Position numbers and translations under genes: made by a program. A model generated the notes under the pieces. The model ran no database searches and had not been told where the DNA came from. It saw nothing but the letters and a program-made list of their open reading frames with translations. A stretch of DNA of 64,000 nucleotides from Shewanella oneidensis MR-1 (GTDB taxonomy: Bacteria > Pseudomonadota > Gammaproteobacteria > Enterobacterales > Shewanellaceae). The stretch's first letter is position 1; each line of letters begins with the position of its first letter. Location: the NCBI RefSeq assembly GCF_000146165.2, contig NC_004347.2, positions 2,356,001 through 2,420,000 of the forward strand, in the 5' to 3' direction. Below, one piece after another: positions 29,077-37,727 of this stretch.

Positions 29077-30385
29077 CGCGTTACGGTAGTGTTCATAATT
29101 CTGTGTCATTTCAGTAAAATATTCAAAAACAGGAATGACACATGACCCAACCTTTTAACTTCGAACAAGCCCTTAAAGATCTGCAATCAGGTAAAAGCCT
29201 CACAGGTAAAGACAGCATTCTTGGCCCACTGATCAAGCAACTCACTGAAGCGGCTCTCCAGGCTGAGCTTGAGCAGCATTTAGCGCATGATCCTCAGCCT
29301 AATCGTAAAAATGGCAAAACCCCTAAGACCATTAAGCATCCGTCCGGTAACTTTGAGTTAGACGCGCCTAGAGACCGCAATGGCACCTTTGAGCCTCAGT
29401 TGATTAAGAAAAATCAAACTACACTAACCGATGAAATCGAACGTAAAGTGTTATCGATGTTCAGTATAGGTATGAGCTATCGCGATATTAATCAACATGT
29501 TGAAGATATGTATGGGCTCAATGTGTCTAACGCAACAGTCAGTGCTATCACTGACAAACTCATCCCCGAACTTAAAGCGTGGCAGCAGCGCCCATTAGAT
29601 AGCCATTATCCTATCGTTTGGCTTGATGCGATACATTATAAAGTCAAAGAGGATGGGCGTTACGTCAGTAAAGCCGTTTACACATTGTTAGCGCTTAATA
29701 TGAAAGGAAAAAAGGAAATTTTAGGGCTTCACTTATCCGAAAATGAAGGCGCTAATTACTGGCTATCCGTACTGACCGATCTTAATAATCGTGGTGTAAA
29801 AGATATTCTTATCGCCTGTGTTGACGGCTTGACCGGTTTCCCTGAGGCCATAGCCAGTATCTTTCCTCATACGGAAACACAGCTATGCGTTATCCACCAG
29901 ATCCGTAACTCAATGAAGTATGTCGCCTCAAAAAATCAGAAAGCGTTTATGGCTGATTTAAAGCCTGTGTATCGAGCCGTGAGTAAAGAAGCCGCAGAGA
30001 TGGCATTGGACGAACTGGAGGCCAAATGGGGTGATGCTTATCCGTTGGTAATCAACTCTTGGCGTCGCAAATGGCATAATTTGTCTCATTATTTTAAGTA
30101 CCCAGAACATATCAGGAAAGTGATTTACACGACCAATGCAGTTGAGGCTGTACATCGCCAATTTAGAAAGCTCACCAAAACCAAAGGTGCTTTTCCTAAT
30201 GAAAATAGCTTGTTGAAGCTACTTTACGCAGGCATATTAAACGCCTCAGATAAATGGACCATGCCAATCCACAATTGGAGCCTTTGTTTATCTCAGTTAG
30301 CGATTTATTTTGAAGGACGTTTAGATAGCGTGCTAGAAATTTAAAAATTAGCCTGACACAGAATTTTGAACGCCCTCCGCGTTAC
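29077..30385 (+). mobile_element. IS256-family insertion sequence, copy 1, with target duplication
   Basis: The element itself is 29085-30377 (1293 bp). It is flanked by an exact 8-bp target duplication, CGCGTTAC, at 29077-29084 and 30378-30385. Imperfect terminal inverted repeats of about 24 bp share the inner stretch GTTCA(T/A)AATTCTGTGTCA. It carries one transposase gene. A nearly identical copy is at 49151-50443; it sits between iscX and the small-protein gene at 30582 and interrupts no recognisable gene. Confidence 0.96.
29142..30344 (+). CDS. IS256-family transposase
   Basis: 400-residue DDE transposase of the mutator/IS256 type, catalysing cut-out-paste-in movement via a circular intermediate. 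The two catalytic aspartates are in PIVWLDAIHYKVK and IACVDGLTGFPEAI; the Glu lies in the C-terminal third near TTNAVEAVHRQFRKLTK. The N-terminal part (about 1-110) is the DNA-binding region. Full length with no frame disruption, so probably active. It differs from the second copy at one residue I noticed (Pro versus Ala in DPQxNRK). Confidence 0.96.
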   Translation: MTQPFNFEQALKDLQSGKSLTGKDSILGPLIKQLTEAALQAELEQHLAHDPQPNRKNGKTPKTIKHPSGNFELDAPRDRNGTFEPQLIKKNQTTLTDEIERKVLSMFSIGMSYRDINQHVEDMYGLNVSNATVSAITDKLIPELKAWQQRPLDSHYPIVWLDAIHYKVKEDGRYVSKAVYTLLALNMKGKKEILGLHLSENEGANYWLSVLTDLNNRGVKDILIACVDGLTGFPEAIASIFPHTETQLCVIHQIRNSMKYVASKNQKAFMADLKPVYRAVSKEAAEMALDELEAKWGDAYPLVINSWRRKWHNLSHYFKYPEHIRKVIYTTNAVEAVHRQFRKLTKTKGAFPNENSLLKLLYAGILNASDKWTMPIHNWSLCLSQLAIYFEGRLDSVLEI

Positions 30386-30430
30386 GAGCCCTGCGGTTGT
30401 GTCAACTTGTCCACGGAAATACTATAAAGA

Positions 30431-30444
30431 GTGATTTTGCTCAC
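30431..30444 (+). promoter_or_regulatory. CRP-type site
   Basis: GTGATTTTGCTCAC matches the core GTGA-N6-TCAC exactly. It is centred 50 bp upstream of the FNR-type site and about 145 bp before the small-protein start. Confidence 0.65.
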
Positions 30445-30480
30445 GTTTGCTTAGCTTTAATTTGAGATTGTTGTTGGAGT

Positions 30481-30494
30481 TTGATCAGTATCAA
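30481..30494 (+). promoter_or_regulatory. FNR/EtrA-type site
   Basis: TTGATCAGTATCAA is a perfect match to TTGAT-N4-ATCAA, centred 94 bp before the start codon of the small gene. At -41.5 it would place a transcription start near 30529, leaving a ~50-nt leader. Confidence 0.75.
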
Positions 30495-30581
30495 ATTCAT
30501 TATTATTGAATAACGTACCTTGTTATTTATCGGTTAAGTTATTAACCGCTTAATGTTATTTCGCAACGCAAGGATGTTCAC

Positions 30582-30749
30582 ATGAAACTTTTGTTTGCTA
30601 TGTTATTCACACTGTTACCCGCGTTGGCATGGGCTCATCCTGGTCATGGCGGTGTCGGTTTATTCCATCATTTGCTCGATTTAGCGCCTGCGATTATTTT
30701 GGTTGCTTTAATAGCATGGGCAGGAATTTGGGTAAAAAATAGAAAGTAA
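30582..30749 (+). CDS. Small secreted/membrane protein with AHPGHG motif
   Basis: 55-residue protein too short for usual ORF cut-offs. AAGGA lies 7 bases before the ATG. It has a signal peptide (about 1-18, ending ALAWA), then a short His/Gly-rich mature start (HPGHGGVGLFHHLL), then one membrane helix (about 32-50) and a basic end (KNRK). The His cluster at the periplasmic face could bind a metal or heme, as the AHPGHG start of HupE/UreJ-type proteins suggests, but I do not recognise a family. Upstream CRP- and FNR-type sites point to expression in low oxygen, which in Shewanella means respiratory functions. Confidence 0.75.
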   Translation: MKLLFAMLFTLLPALAWAHPGHGGVGLFHHLLDLAPAIILVALIAWAGIWVKNRK

Positions 30750-30808
30750 GTTAATTTGACTACGTGTATCGGTACACTAAGCCCTTGAGATATATCGTTG
30801 TTAACAAT

Positions 30809-30844
30809 CGCCAGTCGCCATAAAATGCGACTGGCGTTTTTTTT
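30809..30844 (+). terminator. Terminator after the small-protein gene
   Basis: CGCCAGTCGC / GCGACTGGCG stem, 8-nt loop, eight T. Confidence 0.92.
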
Positions 30845-30979
30845 GTGATCAATCTGGTTACAAATCCAGCCAACGTGCGCAATATCTCAGGCTTATGTGC
30901 TTTAAAGATAGGATTTACCTTTTAAATTTCGTATAATCCGCGCGAATTTTTTCAAACTTGCTGACAAAGGAAGCTTGTT

Positions 30980-31411
30980 ATGGCGATCGAACGCACATTT
31001 TCTATCATTAAGCCTGATGCTGTTGCTAAAAACCACATCGGTGCAATCTACAACCGTTTTGAAACTGCTGGTCTGAAGATCGTTGCAGCTAAAATGTTAC
31101 ACCTGACTAAAGAACAAGCTGAAGGTTTCTATGCTGAGCATAGCGAGCGTGGCTTCTTCGGCGCTCTGGTTGCTTTCATGACTTCTGGTCCAATCATGGT
31201 TCAAGTATTAGAAGGCGAAAACGCTGTTTTAGCTCACCGTGAAATTTTAGGTGCGACTAACCCAGCTCAAGCAGCGCCTGGTACTATCCGTGCCGATTTC
31301 GCTCAAAGCATCGACGAAAACGCTGCTCACGGTTCTGACTCTTTAGCATCTGCAGAACGTGAAATTGCTTACTTCTTCAGTGCTGAAGAACTGTGTCCAC
31401 GTACTCGCTAA
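30980..31411 (+). CDS. ndk: Nucleoside diphosphate kinase
   Basis: Transfers the gamma phosphate from ATP to other (d)NDPs through a phospho-histidine; cytoplasmic. 143 residues, normal length. The active-site histidine is H117 in ENAAHGSDS, and the N-terminal [15 protein letters not shown] is diagnostic. AAGGAAG lies upstream. A strong terminator follows and then an IS630 element. Confidence 0.97.
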   Translation: MAIERTFSIIKPDAVAKNHIGAIYNRFETAGLKIVAAKMLHLTKEQAEGFYAEHSERGFFGALVAFMTSGPIMVQVLEGENAVLAHREILGATNPAQAAPGTIRADFAQSIDENAAHGSDSLASAEREIAYFFSAEELCPRTR

Positions 31412-31430
31412 TCTGAGTGCGAGACCGAAG

Positions 31431-31457
31431 AAGGGAGCCTTATGGCTCCTTTTTTAT
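31431..31457 (+). terminator. Terminator after ndk
   Basis: GGAGCC-TTAT-GGCTCC followed by TTTTTTATT. Confidence 0.9.
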
Positions 31458-31575
31458 TGACTAAGATTTATGCAGTGTGTCATTAATGTGGCAATTTTTT
31501 GATAAGGCACTATTTTTATACCAATCTCCTTAATTATGTGATCTAATTAGCCAACACGTTCTCAGCTTCCAGCTC

Positions 31576-32055
31576 ATGAGCCATCCAGACATTGCTGCAT
31601 TAGTTAAATCCGAGAAAAGCGCACGTAAACGGATCCGCTATCTCGCTCTGCTTCACTTCACAGAAGGTCATTCCCGTACTGCTATCGCCAGTATGTTGAA
31701 GGTCAGCAGAACCAGTGTGAATAAGTGGGTCTCCACTTATCTTTCCTTGGGACTGTCCGGCCTAAATGACAAGCCAAATCCGGGACGTCCCGCTAAATTG
31801 TCCTCCTCGCAACTAGCAACCCTAGCAGAATTCGTCCAGCTCAAAAGTCTATCTGAGCAAGGTGGCAGACTAATGGCCAAGGATGTCGGCGACTTTATCC
31901 AGTCTGAATTTGGCGTGACTTTCAAGCAAACTAATCTCTACCGTTTACTACATCAATTAGGCTTTTCGTGGATCACTACGAGAGCACGTCATCCGAAGCA
32001 ATCTGAAGCTGTGCAAGAGTCTTTTAAAAAACTTCCCAATGGCAATGATCCTTAA
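31576..32055 (+). CDS. IS630 transposase, N-terminal frame (orfA)
   Basis: 159 residues forming the helix-turn-helix part of an IS630 transposase: two winged-helix units (ALLHFTEGHSRTAIASMLKV near 27-46; the YRLLHQLGFSW region near 125-138). It ends shortly after a TTTTAAAAAAC run at 32022-32032. The catalytic half continues in the next frame (+1, or equivalently -2) from 32039. Either a frameshift at the A-run joins them or the element is dead. Confidence 0.85.
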   Translation: MSHPDIAALVKSEKSARKRIRYLALLHFTEGHSRTAIASMLKVSRTSVNKWVSTYLSLGLSGLNDKPNPGRPAKLSSSQLATLAEFVQLKSLSEQGGRLMAKDVGDFIQSEFGVTFKQTNLYRLLHQLGFSWITTRARHPKQSEAVQESFKKLPNGNDP

Positions 32056-32602
32056 CACCCCAGGACACGTTGCACTCGATCGCATTGATGTTTGGTTTCA
32101 AGATGAAGCCAGATTTGGTCAACAAAACACCACCACTCGTATCTGGGCTGAGAAAGGGACTCGGCCACGAGCAGTAAAACAGCAACAGTTTGAATCAGCG
32201 TATTTATTTGGGGCTCTGTGTCCGGCAACAGGCGCCACGGAAGCCATTCTCGCCCCGTTTGCCAACAGCGATTATATGCATGAACACTTAAAATTGATCT
32301 CGGCCGCAACAGAATTTGGACGACATGCACTGGTCATCATGGACGGTGCGGGCTGGCATCAACGAGATTTAGCCGATGACTTTGATAACCTAAGTATCGT
32401 CAAACTCCCCCCATATTCACCGGAGTTGAATCCGATGGAGCAGGTCTGGCAATGGCTGCGTCAACATGTGCTGGCAAATCGCAGCTTTAAGGGCTACGAC
32501 GATATTGTCGAGCAATGCTCCATCGCATGGAATACATTTATAAAAGAACCGCTGAGGGTAATGCAATTATGCTCTAGGCAGTGGGCAAAGATGAACAGTT
32601 AA
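32039..32602 (+). CDS. IS630 transposase, catalytic frame (orfB)
   Basis: 187-residue DDE domain: first Asp in WFQDEARFGQQ, second in VIMDGAGWH, Glu in PPYSPELNPMEQVWQWL. The open frame extends upstream of the ATG through the A-run, where the codons read as N-F-P, continuing the family sequence after the QESFKK of orfA. So the true product is probably a frameshifted fusion rather than a protein starting at this ATG. Confidence 0.85.
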   Translation: MAMILNTPGHVALDRIDVWFQDEARFGQQNTTTRIWAEKGTRPRAVKQQQFESAYLFGALCPATGATEAILAPFANSDYMHEHLKLISAATEFGRHALVIMDGAGWHQRDLADDFDNLSIVKLPPYSPELNPMEQVWQWLRQHVLANRSFKGYDDIVEQCSIAWNTFIKEPLRVMQLCSRQWAKMNS

Positions 32603-32649
32603 TTAATGTAATTGGTATTATTTCATTTTTAAAATTTTTCATTTTTTCC

Positions 32650-32677
32650 CTTGAAATCCGTTTTCCTATCCTTATAT
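32650..32677 (+). promoter_or_regulatory. Sigma-32 (heat-shock) promoter
   Basis: CTTGAAA (32650-32656), 13-bp spacer, CCTTATAT (32670-32677), a good fit to the RpoH consensus. It predicts a transcription start near 32684 and a ~130-nt 5' leader for the small heat-shock gene. Confidence 0.82.
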
Positions 32678-32790
32678 CTACTACAGGATCGCTCGATGAG
32701 GATCCGTGATTAATTCTGTGCCGCAAGGACAGAAGTTAAGTTCGGCGAGACATATCACGTATGTTTGTGACGGTTGTCCGCTAATTTCCC

Positions 32791-32812
32791 ATATTGCTTA
32801 AGACAAGGATAT
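32791..32812 (+). promoter_or_regulatory. ROSE-type RNA thermometer hairpin
   Basis: ATATTGCTT (32791-32799) pairs with AAGGATAT (32805-32812) around a 5-nt loop, leaving a bulged G and one U-G pair. The UUGCU strand against the AGG of the Shine-Dalgarno is the ROSE signature of IbpA-type genes; heating would melt it and free AAGG. Confidence 0.8.
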
Positions 32813-32816
32813 GAAT

Positions 32817-33260
32817 ATGCGTACTTATGATTTAACTCCTCTTTACCGTAGTGCCATTGGTTTTGACCGTTTAGCACAGTTGGCAGAACATGCCGCTGCA
32901 AATAATGGCAACTCAGGTTATCCTCCATACAACATTGAACTCCTTGGCGAAAATCGTTATCGCATCACGATGGCCGTGGCCGGATTCTCAATGGAAGAGC
33001 TTGAGATCAGTAGCGAAGGTGAGAAATTACTGGTTAAAGGTAATAAAGCAGAAAGCCAAACTGAGCGTAAATACCTATACCAAGGTATTGCTGAGCGCGG
33101 TTTTGAACGCACCTTCCAGCTTGCCGATTATGTGACAGTATTGGGTGCAAGTTTAGAGAATGGTTTATTAAATATTGATTTAGTGCGTGAAATTCCTGAA
33201 GCATTAAAACCACGCAAGATTGAAATCACCACATCACGCTTATTAGATAGTCAATCCTAA
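32817..33260 (+). CDS. ibpA: Small heat-shock protein, IbpA type
   Basis: Hsp20 chaperone that coats aggregating proteins for later refolding by DnaK/ClpB. Start set at the ATG at 32817 ([19 protein letters not shown]), 8 bases from AAGG; an ATG at 32811 is only 2 bases away and partly inside the thermometer hairpin. 147 residues with the alpha-crystallin domain (about 35-125; [18 protein letters not shown] and the ending [16 protein letters not shown]). Regulation by sigma-32 and a ROSE thermometer is visible upstream. Confidence 0.93.
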   Translation: MRTYDLTPLYRSAIGFDRLAQLAEHAAANNGNSGYPPYNIELLGENRYRITMAVAGFSMEELEISSEGEKLLVKGNKAESQTERKYLYQGIAERGFERTFQLADYVTVLGASLENGLLNIDLVREIPEALKPRKIEITTSRLLDSQS

Positions 33261-33281
33261 TCCAGAATCGCGCGGATAAAG

Positions 33282-33315
33282 AAGGGGAGCTTAATGCTCC
33301 CCTTATTGTTATCTC
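33282..33315 (+). terminator. Terminator after ibpA
   Basis: AAGGGGAGC-TTAAT-GCTCCCCTT followed by ATTGTTAT; on the other strand it could also serve ilvH. Confidence 0.8.
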
Positions 33316-33367
33316 TGTCCCGCTCGAATTTGAGATGTTTTCTAAGCGTTATCTTTATATAAGCTCT

Positions 33368-33862
33368 TTAGGCTTTCATCGCTTTTTCACCGCGGGCCAG
33401 ACCTACTACACCAGAGCGTGATACTTCAACCACTTTGGTCACTTCACCCATCGAATGAATAAAGGCATCAAGCTTTTCTGTGGTGCCAACCAATTGAATG
33501 GTGTAGAGATTAGCGGTGACATCGACAATCTGACCACGGAAGATATCGGCGGTGCGCTTAATTTCTTCCCTAAGCTCCCCTTGGGCACGGACTTTGACCA
33601 GCGCGAGTTCGCGTTCAATATAGGCTGACTCGGTCACATTCGAGACCTTGAGAACATCGACCAACTTATGCAGTTGTTTTTCGATTTGTTCGAGGACCTT
33701 TTCATCGGCAACCAGTGAAATATTAAGGCGCGACAAGGTATTATCATCGGTCGGCGCCACGGTTAAACTTTCAATGTTATAACCGCGCTGGGAAAATAGG
33801 CCGACAACTCGGGATAGGGCGCCGGATTGGTTTTCGAGTAATACAGATATAATTCGACGCAT
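33368..33862 (-). CDS. ilvH: Acetolactate synthase III, regulatory subunit
   Basis: Valine-sensing small subunit that activates the large subunit. 164 residues from the ATG at 33862 ([21 protein letters not shown]); nine extra upstream codons in the open frame overlap ilvI and are not part of it. ACT domain in about 1-80, C-terminal domain 85-160. The ATG overlaps the ilvI stop as TAATG, so translation is coupled. A GGAGAAG site lies inside the ilvI end. Confidence 0.96.
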   Translation of the reverse strand: MRRIISVLLENQSGALSRVVGLFSQRGYNIESLTVAPTDDNTLSRLNISLVADEKVLEQIEKQLHKLVDVLKVSNVTESAYIERELALVKVRAQGELREEIKRTADIFRGQIVDVTANLYTIQLVGTTEKLDAFIHSMGEVTKVVEVSRSGVVGLARGEKAMKA

Positions 33863-35580
33863 TAGCACTTCTCCGTTTTGCTTAACCACATTTCGTTCAT
33901 CGCTCCACCGCGGATAAGCATCGGGTAAACGTGCTCAGTCTCATCCACCATAATATCGATAAATACCAGTCTGTCTTTCATGGCGAGGGCTTCGGCCATC
34001 TTAGATTCAAGCTCAGCGGGATCGCTAATGGTCATGCCAACATGGCCATAGGCTTCGGCAATTTTTGCAAAATTAGGTACCGAATCCATATAGGAATGGG
34101 AATGGCGACCAGAGTAGATCATATCTTGCCACTGTTTCACCATGCCAAGGAAACGGTTGTTTAAGTTGATAATTTTAACTGGCGTATCGTATTGCAGAGC
34201 GGTTGATAGTTCTTGAATGTTCATTTGAATTGAACCATCACCGGTTACGCAGACCACGGTTTCGTCTGGCATCGCCATTTTGACCCCCATGGCAGCGGGT
34301 AACCCAAAGCCCATGGTGCCAAGGCCACCGGAGTTTATCCAACGACGTGGTTTATCAAAGGGATAATATAGTGCGGCAAACATCTGGTGTTGACCAACAT
34401 CGGAAGCAACATAGGCCTCACCATTGGTGAGTTTATATAAGGTTTCAATGACTTGTTGTGGTTTGATCCGGTTACTTTCTTTATCGTATGCCAGGCACTG
34501 ACGATTGCGCCACGTAGTGATCTCTTGCCACCATTGATTGATTGCAACGAAATCATTGGTCTCACTGGCTTCATCAAGCAGCGCCAATATGCTATCCAAT
34601 ACGATATCGGCCGAACCTACAATAGGGATATCTACTCTTACGGTTTTTGAAATGGATGATGGGTCGATATCAATATGCAAAATCGTGGCATTGGGGCAGT
34701 ATTTTTCAATGTTATTGGTGGTTCTATCATCGAAACGAACGCCAATACCAAAGATAAGATCGCAGTTATGCATCGCCATGTTAGCTTCGTAACGACCGTG
34801 CATCCCCAGCATACCTAAGCTGTTTTTGTGGGTGCCAGGGAAGGCGCCAAGACCCATTAAGGTGCTGATAACGGGAATATTTAATTTTTCTGCCAGCGTT
34901 AAGATTTGTTTTTCAGATCCTGAGATAATCGCGCCGCCGCCCACATACAGCACGGGTTTTTTCGCTGCTAATAATGCCTGTAATCCTCGACGAATTTGAC
35001 CTTTATGGCCCGATGTCGTTGGATTATAGGAGCGCATTTTTATGCTCTCGGGGTAAATATAGTCGTGCAGTAATGCTGGATTGAGGCAATCCTTGGGCAA
35101 GTCTACCACGACGGGGCCGGGACGACCCGTGGAGGCAATATAAAAGGCTTTTTTAATGATCTCAGGAATTTGAGTGGGATCTTGTACTAAAAAGCTGTGT
35201 TTGACGACGGGGCGTGAAATCCCAATCATGTCGCATTCTTGGAAGGCATCATTACCGATAAGATTGCTAGGTACTTGGCCCGATAGTACTACTAATGGAA
35301 TTGAATCCATATAAGCGGTAGCGATACCGGTAATCGCATTGGTGGCGCCTGGACCTGAGGTCACTAATACCACACCCACTTTTCCCGTGGCGCGGGCATA
35401 ACCATCGGCCATATGCACTGCGGCTTGTTCGTGGCGAACGAGGATATGTTCAATACCGGGGATAAGGTGCAGGGCGTCGTAGATATCTAACACTGAGCCG
35501 CCAGGATAACCAAAAATGTGCTTTACACCTTCATCAATAAGGGAACGCACAATCATGCTGGCGCCGGATAACTTCTCCAT
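33862..35580 (-). CDS. ilvI: Acetolactate synthase III, catalytic subunit
   Basis: ThDP- and FAD-dependent enzyme that condenses pyruvate (or pyruvate plus 2-oxobutyrate) in valine/leucine/isoleucine synthesis. 572 residues: the N-terminal Glu for ThDP is in [17 protein letters not shown]; the metal/ThDP motif is [15 protein letters not shown] (about 445) followed by [12 protein letters not shown]. Pairing with a 164-aa ACT subunit identifies it as ilvI rather than ilvB/ilvG. A good AGGAG site lies before the ATG at 35580. Likely Lrp target as in E. coli; lrp is in the window. Confidence 0.95.
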   Translation of the reverse strand: MEKLSGASMIVRSLIDEGVKHIFGYPGGSVLDIYDALHLIPGIEHILVRHEQAAVHMADGYARATGKVGVVLVTSGPGATNAITGIATAYMDSIPLVVLSGQVPSNLIGNDAFQECDMIGISRPVVKHSFLVQDPTQIPEIIKKAFYIASTGRPGPVVVDLPKDCLNPALLHDYIYPESIKMRSYNPTTSGHKGQIRRGLQALLAAKKPVLYVGGGAIISGSEKQILTLAEKLNIPVISTLMGLGAFPGTHKNSLGMLGMHGRYEANMAMHNCDLIFGIGVRFDDRTTNNIEKYCPNATILHIDIDPSSISKTVRVDIPIVGSADIVLDSILALLDEASETNDFVAINQWWQEITTWRNRQCLAYDKESNRIKPQQVIETLYKLTNGEAYVASDVGQHQMFAALYYPFDKPRRWINSGGLGTMGFGLPAAMGVKMAMPDETVVCVTGDGSIQMNIQELSTALQYDTPVKIINLNNRFLGMVKQWQDMIYSGRHSHSYMDSVPNFAKIAEAYGHVGMTISDPAELESKMAEALAMKDRLVFIDIMVDETEHVYPMLIRGGAMNEMWLSKTEKC

Positions 35581-35915
35581 GTGAAACTCCTATTGCATAG
35601 TACCGTTACGGTAAACAGTATCTTGTTACAGCGACGGTAATCGCTCTAAAAATAAGCCTGAAGGGTAATTCAGACTCCGATTGCTTTGCTTAAAATCGGC
35701 GATTTCAAGCACTCATCCTTTGGGATGCAGCTGCTGTTGCAATGAACAGAATTTCATCATATTCAAAAAAGAACACATTTCAAGACTTTTATGTAAAAAA
35801 TAACCAACTTGAGACAATTTCATGTTTAGGTGCGATAAACGACCATTAAACAGGATTAATTATGCGTGCAGCTTAAATGTAATTACTTTAATTAGAATGA
35901 GTTAGGTGAGTTACA
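35581..35915 (-). promoter_or_regulatory. ilvIH upstream region
   Basis: 335 bp between the Bcr terminator and ilvI. It holds a 13-nt palindrome TACCGTTACGGTA at 35601-35613 and a weak hairpin (CTGAA/TTCAG near 35665-35685) followed on the minus strand by a T-rich run. No convincing branched-chain-rich leader peptide was found. Its length suits multi-site Lrp control, but I cannot place Lrp boxes reliably. Confidence 0.4.
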
Positions 35916-35945
35916 ATGAAAAACGGCACCTCAGTGCCGTTTATT
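35916..35945 (-). terminator. Terminator after the bcr-type gene
   Basis: AAACGGCAC-CTCA-GTGCCGTTT with a T-tract on the minus strand. Confidence 0.88.
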
Positions 35946-36030
35946 TAGAAAGTGCATAATTTTTTTTACAAATCAACTACTAAAGCGATGAAAACCCTGT
36001 TTGCTTCGCTTACGCGCATAAGGGCGCAGA

Positions 36031-37254
36031 TTATTGCTTCGGTTTGGCTTGATGAGTCGGTCGGTTAAATTGACAGAATCCCACCAATAATACCGCTGTC
36101 AGCATTAATGCCGAGAAGGGCACAGCGGTGCCATTGTAAAACAGCGCGAGTAATGGCCCTGCAAGGGCGCCAAAGCCGAACCTTAAGGTGCCAATCACGG
36201 CGGTTGCAGTGCCCGTTTCCTGCTTAAATTTCATTAATACAATGGCATCTGCGTTAACTGACATAATGCCAAGTGAACCCATCAGTGGAATAAGCATTAA
36301 TACAGTAAAGTGATAACTTAGCCCCAATAAATTCACTCCCAGTAAACCTGCTGCAGCGAGCGCCCCTAAGAAAGTCGACACGTGCAGCATTCTCAACGAA
36401 CCATAACGGCCTACAATTCGCGTATTGATGATATTTGCCAGCATCAGCGCGCCCACATTGGTACTAAAGAGTAGGGCAAATAAGGACTTATCTAATGAAA
36501 AGACTTCCATATAGACAAAGGGGGACGCAGTTAAATAACAAAAAAAGGCAAAGGAAGTGAGTACGCCACTGGCAATATTCATTTTGACGCCGGGACGTGA
36601 AAACACCGTGGCATAGGCGCCTAAAAAGGATTTTTGGCTACGGGAACTCTTATCTTTATCACTGGGCATTCTTAGCAGAATGATCACTAATAACAGCAAT
36701 AACAGCGTATAGGCCGACTGAATAAAGAAAATTAAATGCCAGTCACCGAGTTCGAGGATAAGGCTGCCAATAGTTGGGGCTAACAATGGAGCTAACATCA
36801 TAATAAGGCTTACATAAGACATGCCCTTAGCCGTATTTTCCCCATAAACCTCTTTAATATACCCAGGCACGACTACGGTGGCAGCCGCGCCGATAAAGGC
36901 TTGTAAAAAGCGTAAGCCTAAAAACACATTAATCTGCTCGGCTAGTCCTAATAGAAAACTGATAAGCATGAAGCCAGTGAGGCCCATTATCACCATAGGT
37001 CGACGGCCAAGGCGATCGGCTAGCGGCCCAAAACACAGCATGCCAAGTGCATAACCACCTAAGTAAACACTTAAGGATTGCTGTACTAGGATGATATCGG
37101 TATTAAAGCTATGGGCAAGTGTCGCCATAGCTGGCAGATACATGTCGATGGCGAGCGGCGTGATCGCCACAATGGCTGCGAGCATTGGGATAAGCAGTGC
37201 CAAATGGGGAATATTACTTTGTTTGCTTGAATAGCTTGACGGTTGTGGGTCCAC
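36031..37254 (-). CDS. bcr: Bcr/CflA-family drug:H+ antiporter (MFS)
   Basis: 407-residue inner-membrane exporter with about 12 helices; the Bcr/CflA group exports bicyclomycin, chloramphenicol-like and other compounds. Diagnostic pieces: ITPLAIDMYLPAMATLA in helix 1, the motif-A loop GPLADRLGRRPMVIMG after helix 2, and RFLQAFIGAAATVVVPG in helix 4. A 12-residue Ser/Gln-rich N-terminus precedes helix 1. A single gene upstream of ilvIH with its own terminator. Substrate is not predictable. Confidence 0.9.
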   Translation of the reverse strand: MDPQPSSYSSKQSNIPHLALLIPMLAAIVAITPLAIDMYLPAMATLAHSFNTDIILVQQSLSVYLGGYALGMLCFGPLADRLGRRPMVIMGLTGFMLISFLLGLAEQINVFLGLRFLQAFIGAAATVVVPGYIKEVYGENTAKGMSYVSLIMMLAPLLAPTIGSLILELGDWHLIFFIQSAYTLLLLLLVIILLRMPSDKDKSSRSQKSFLGAYATVFSRPGVKMNIASGVLTSFAFFCYLTASPFVYMEVFSLDKSLFALLFSTNVGALMLANIINTRIVGRYGSLRMLHVSTFLGALAAAGLLGVNLLGLSYHFTVLMLIPLMGSLGIMSVNADAIVLMKFKQETGTATAVIGTLRFGFGALAGPLLALFYNGTAVPFSALMLTAVLLVGFCQFNRPTHQAKPKQ

Positions 37255-37617
37255 TGTTACCTCGGGTGGCGAAAGAAGTCGATATTAAGTGTTATGTCAC
37301 TCGAAAATCAAAATTGTAGGGTAACAATTTTGCATATTGGCGACTCATTTCGCCTCAATCGACATAGCGCACCTCGCCATGAGTATTAGAGGAGTATAGG
37401 GAAGAAATGAGTGACCTGTGAAGACTACGTCAGCATTTGAACTCAGTCATAGGCTTTGTATCGAGTATAAGGATATTAAGCCATGACATAGTAAAACGCT
37501 CAGGCAAATAAGCCAATCTTGGTGACGATATCTTTACACTTAAATTGTAACCAAAATGAATTTTATGTCTTTGTATTACATTGAATGCATGCTTGAGCGT
37601 CATGTATTCGACTGGGA
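37255..37617. other. Divergent intergenic region, bcr / PhoB-controlled lipoprotein
   Basis: AT-rich spacer containing the bcr promoter. No gene, RNA or hairpin that I can support; the PhoB-type box begins at its right edge. Confidence 0.4.
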
Positions 37618-37661
37618 CTGTCATTCCTGTGTCATCTGTAAGTCATATAACTGTCTTGAAT
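37618..37661 (+). promoter_or_regulatory. Tandem PhoB boxes (four 11-bp half-sites)
   Basis: Four consecutive 11-bp units start at 37618, 37629, 37640 and 37651; the first is CTGTCATTCCT and each carries GTC at the same phase (TGTCAT, TGTCAT, AGTCAT, TGTCTT). That is the arrangement of two adjoining Pho boxes. The last unit ends 66 bp before the downstream start codon. Confidence 0.75.
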
Positions 37662-37727
37662 GGGCATTAGTTTAGTTGGCTTTAGCAAAACCCTACGACC
37701 AATAACAACACATTCAGGAATGATGTA

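Larger units (their letters stand above)
31519..32617 (+). mobile_element. IS630-family insertion sequence with TA duplication
   Basis: Element 31521-32615 (1095 bp) flanked by TA dinucleotides at 31519-31520 and 32616-32617, the IS630/Tc1 hallmark. Terminal inverted repeats: CCAATCTCCTTAATTATG at left against CCAATTACATTAATTAAC read from the right. It carries two overlapping frames for the transposase. Inserted between ndk and the heat-shock promoter, 32 bp before the -35 box. Confidence 0.9.

Noticed and set aside
35700..35860. Leader peptide for ilvI attenuation on the minus strand
   Set aside because: The best frame (beginning MKLSQVGYFLHK) has no run of Leu/Ile/Val codons and the downstream hairpin is only 5 bp.
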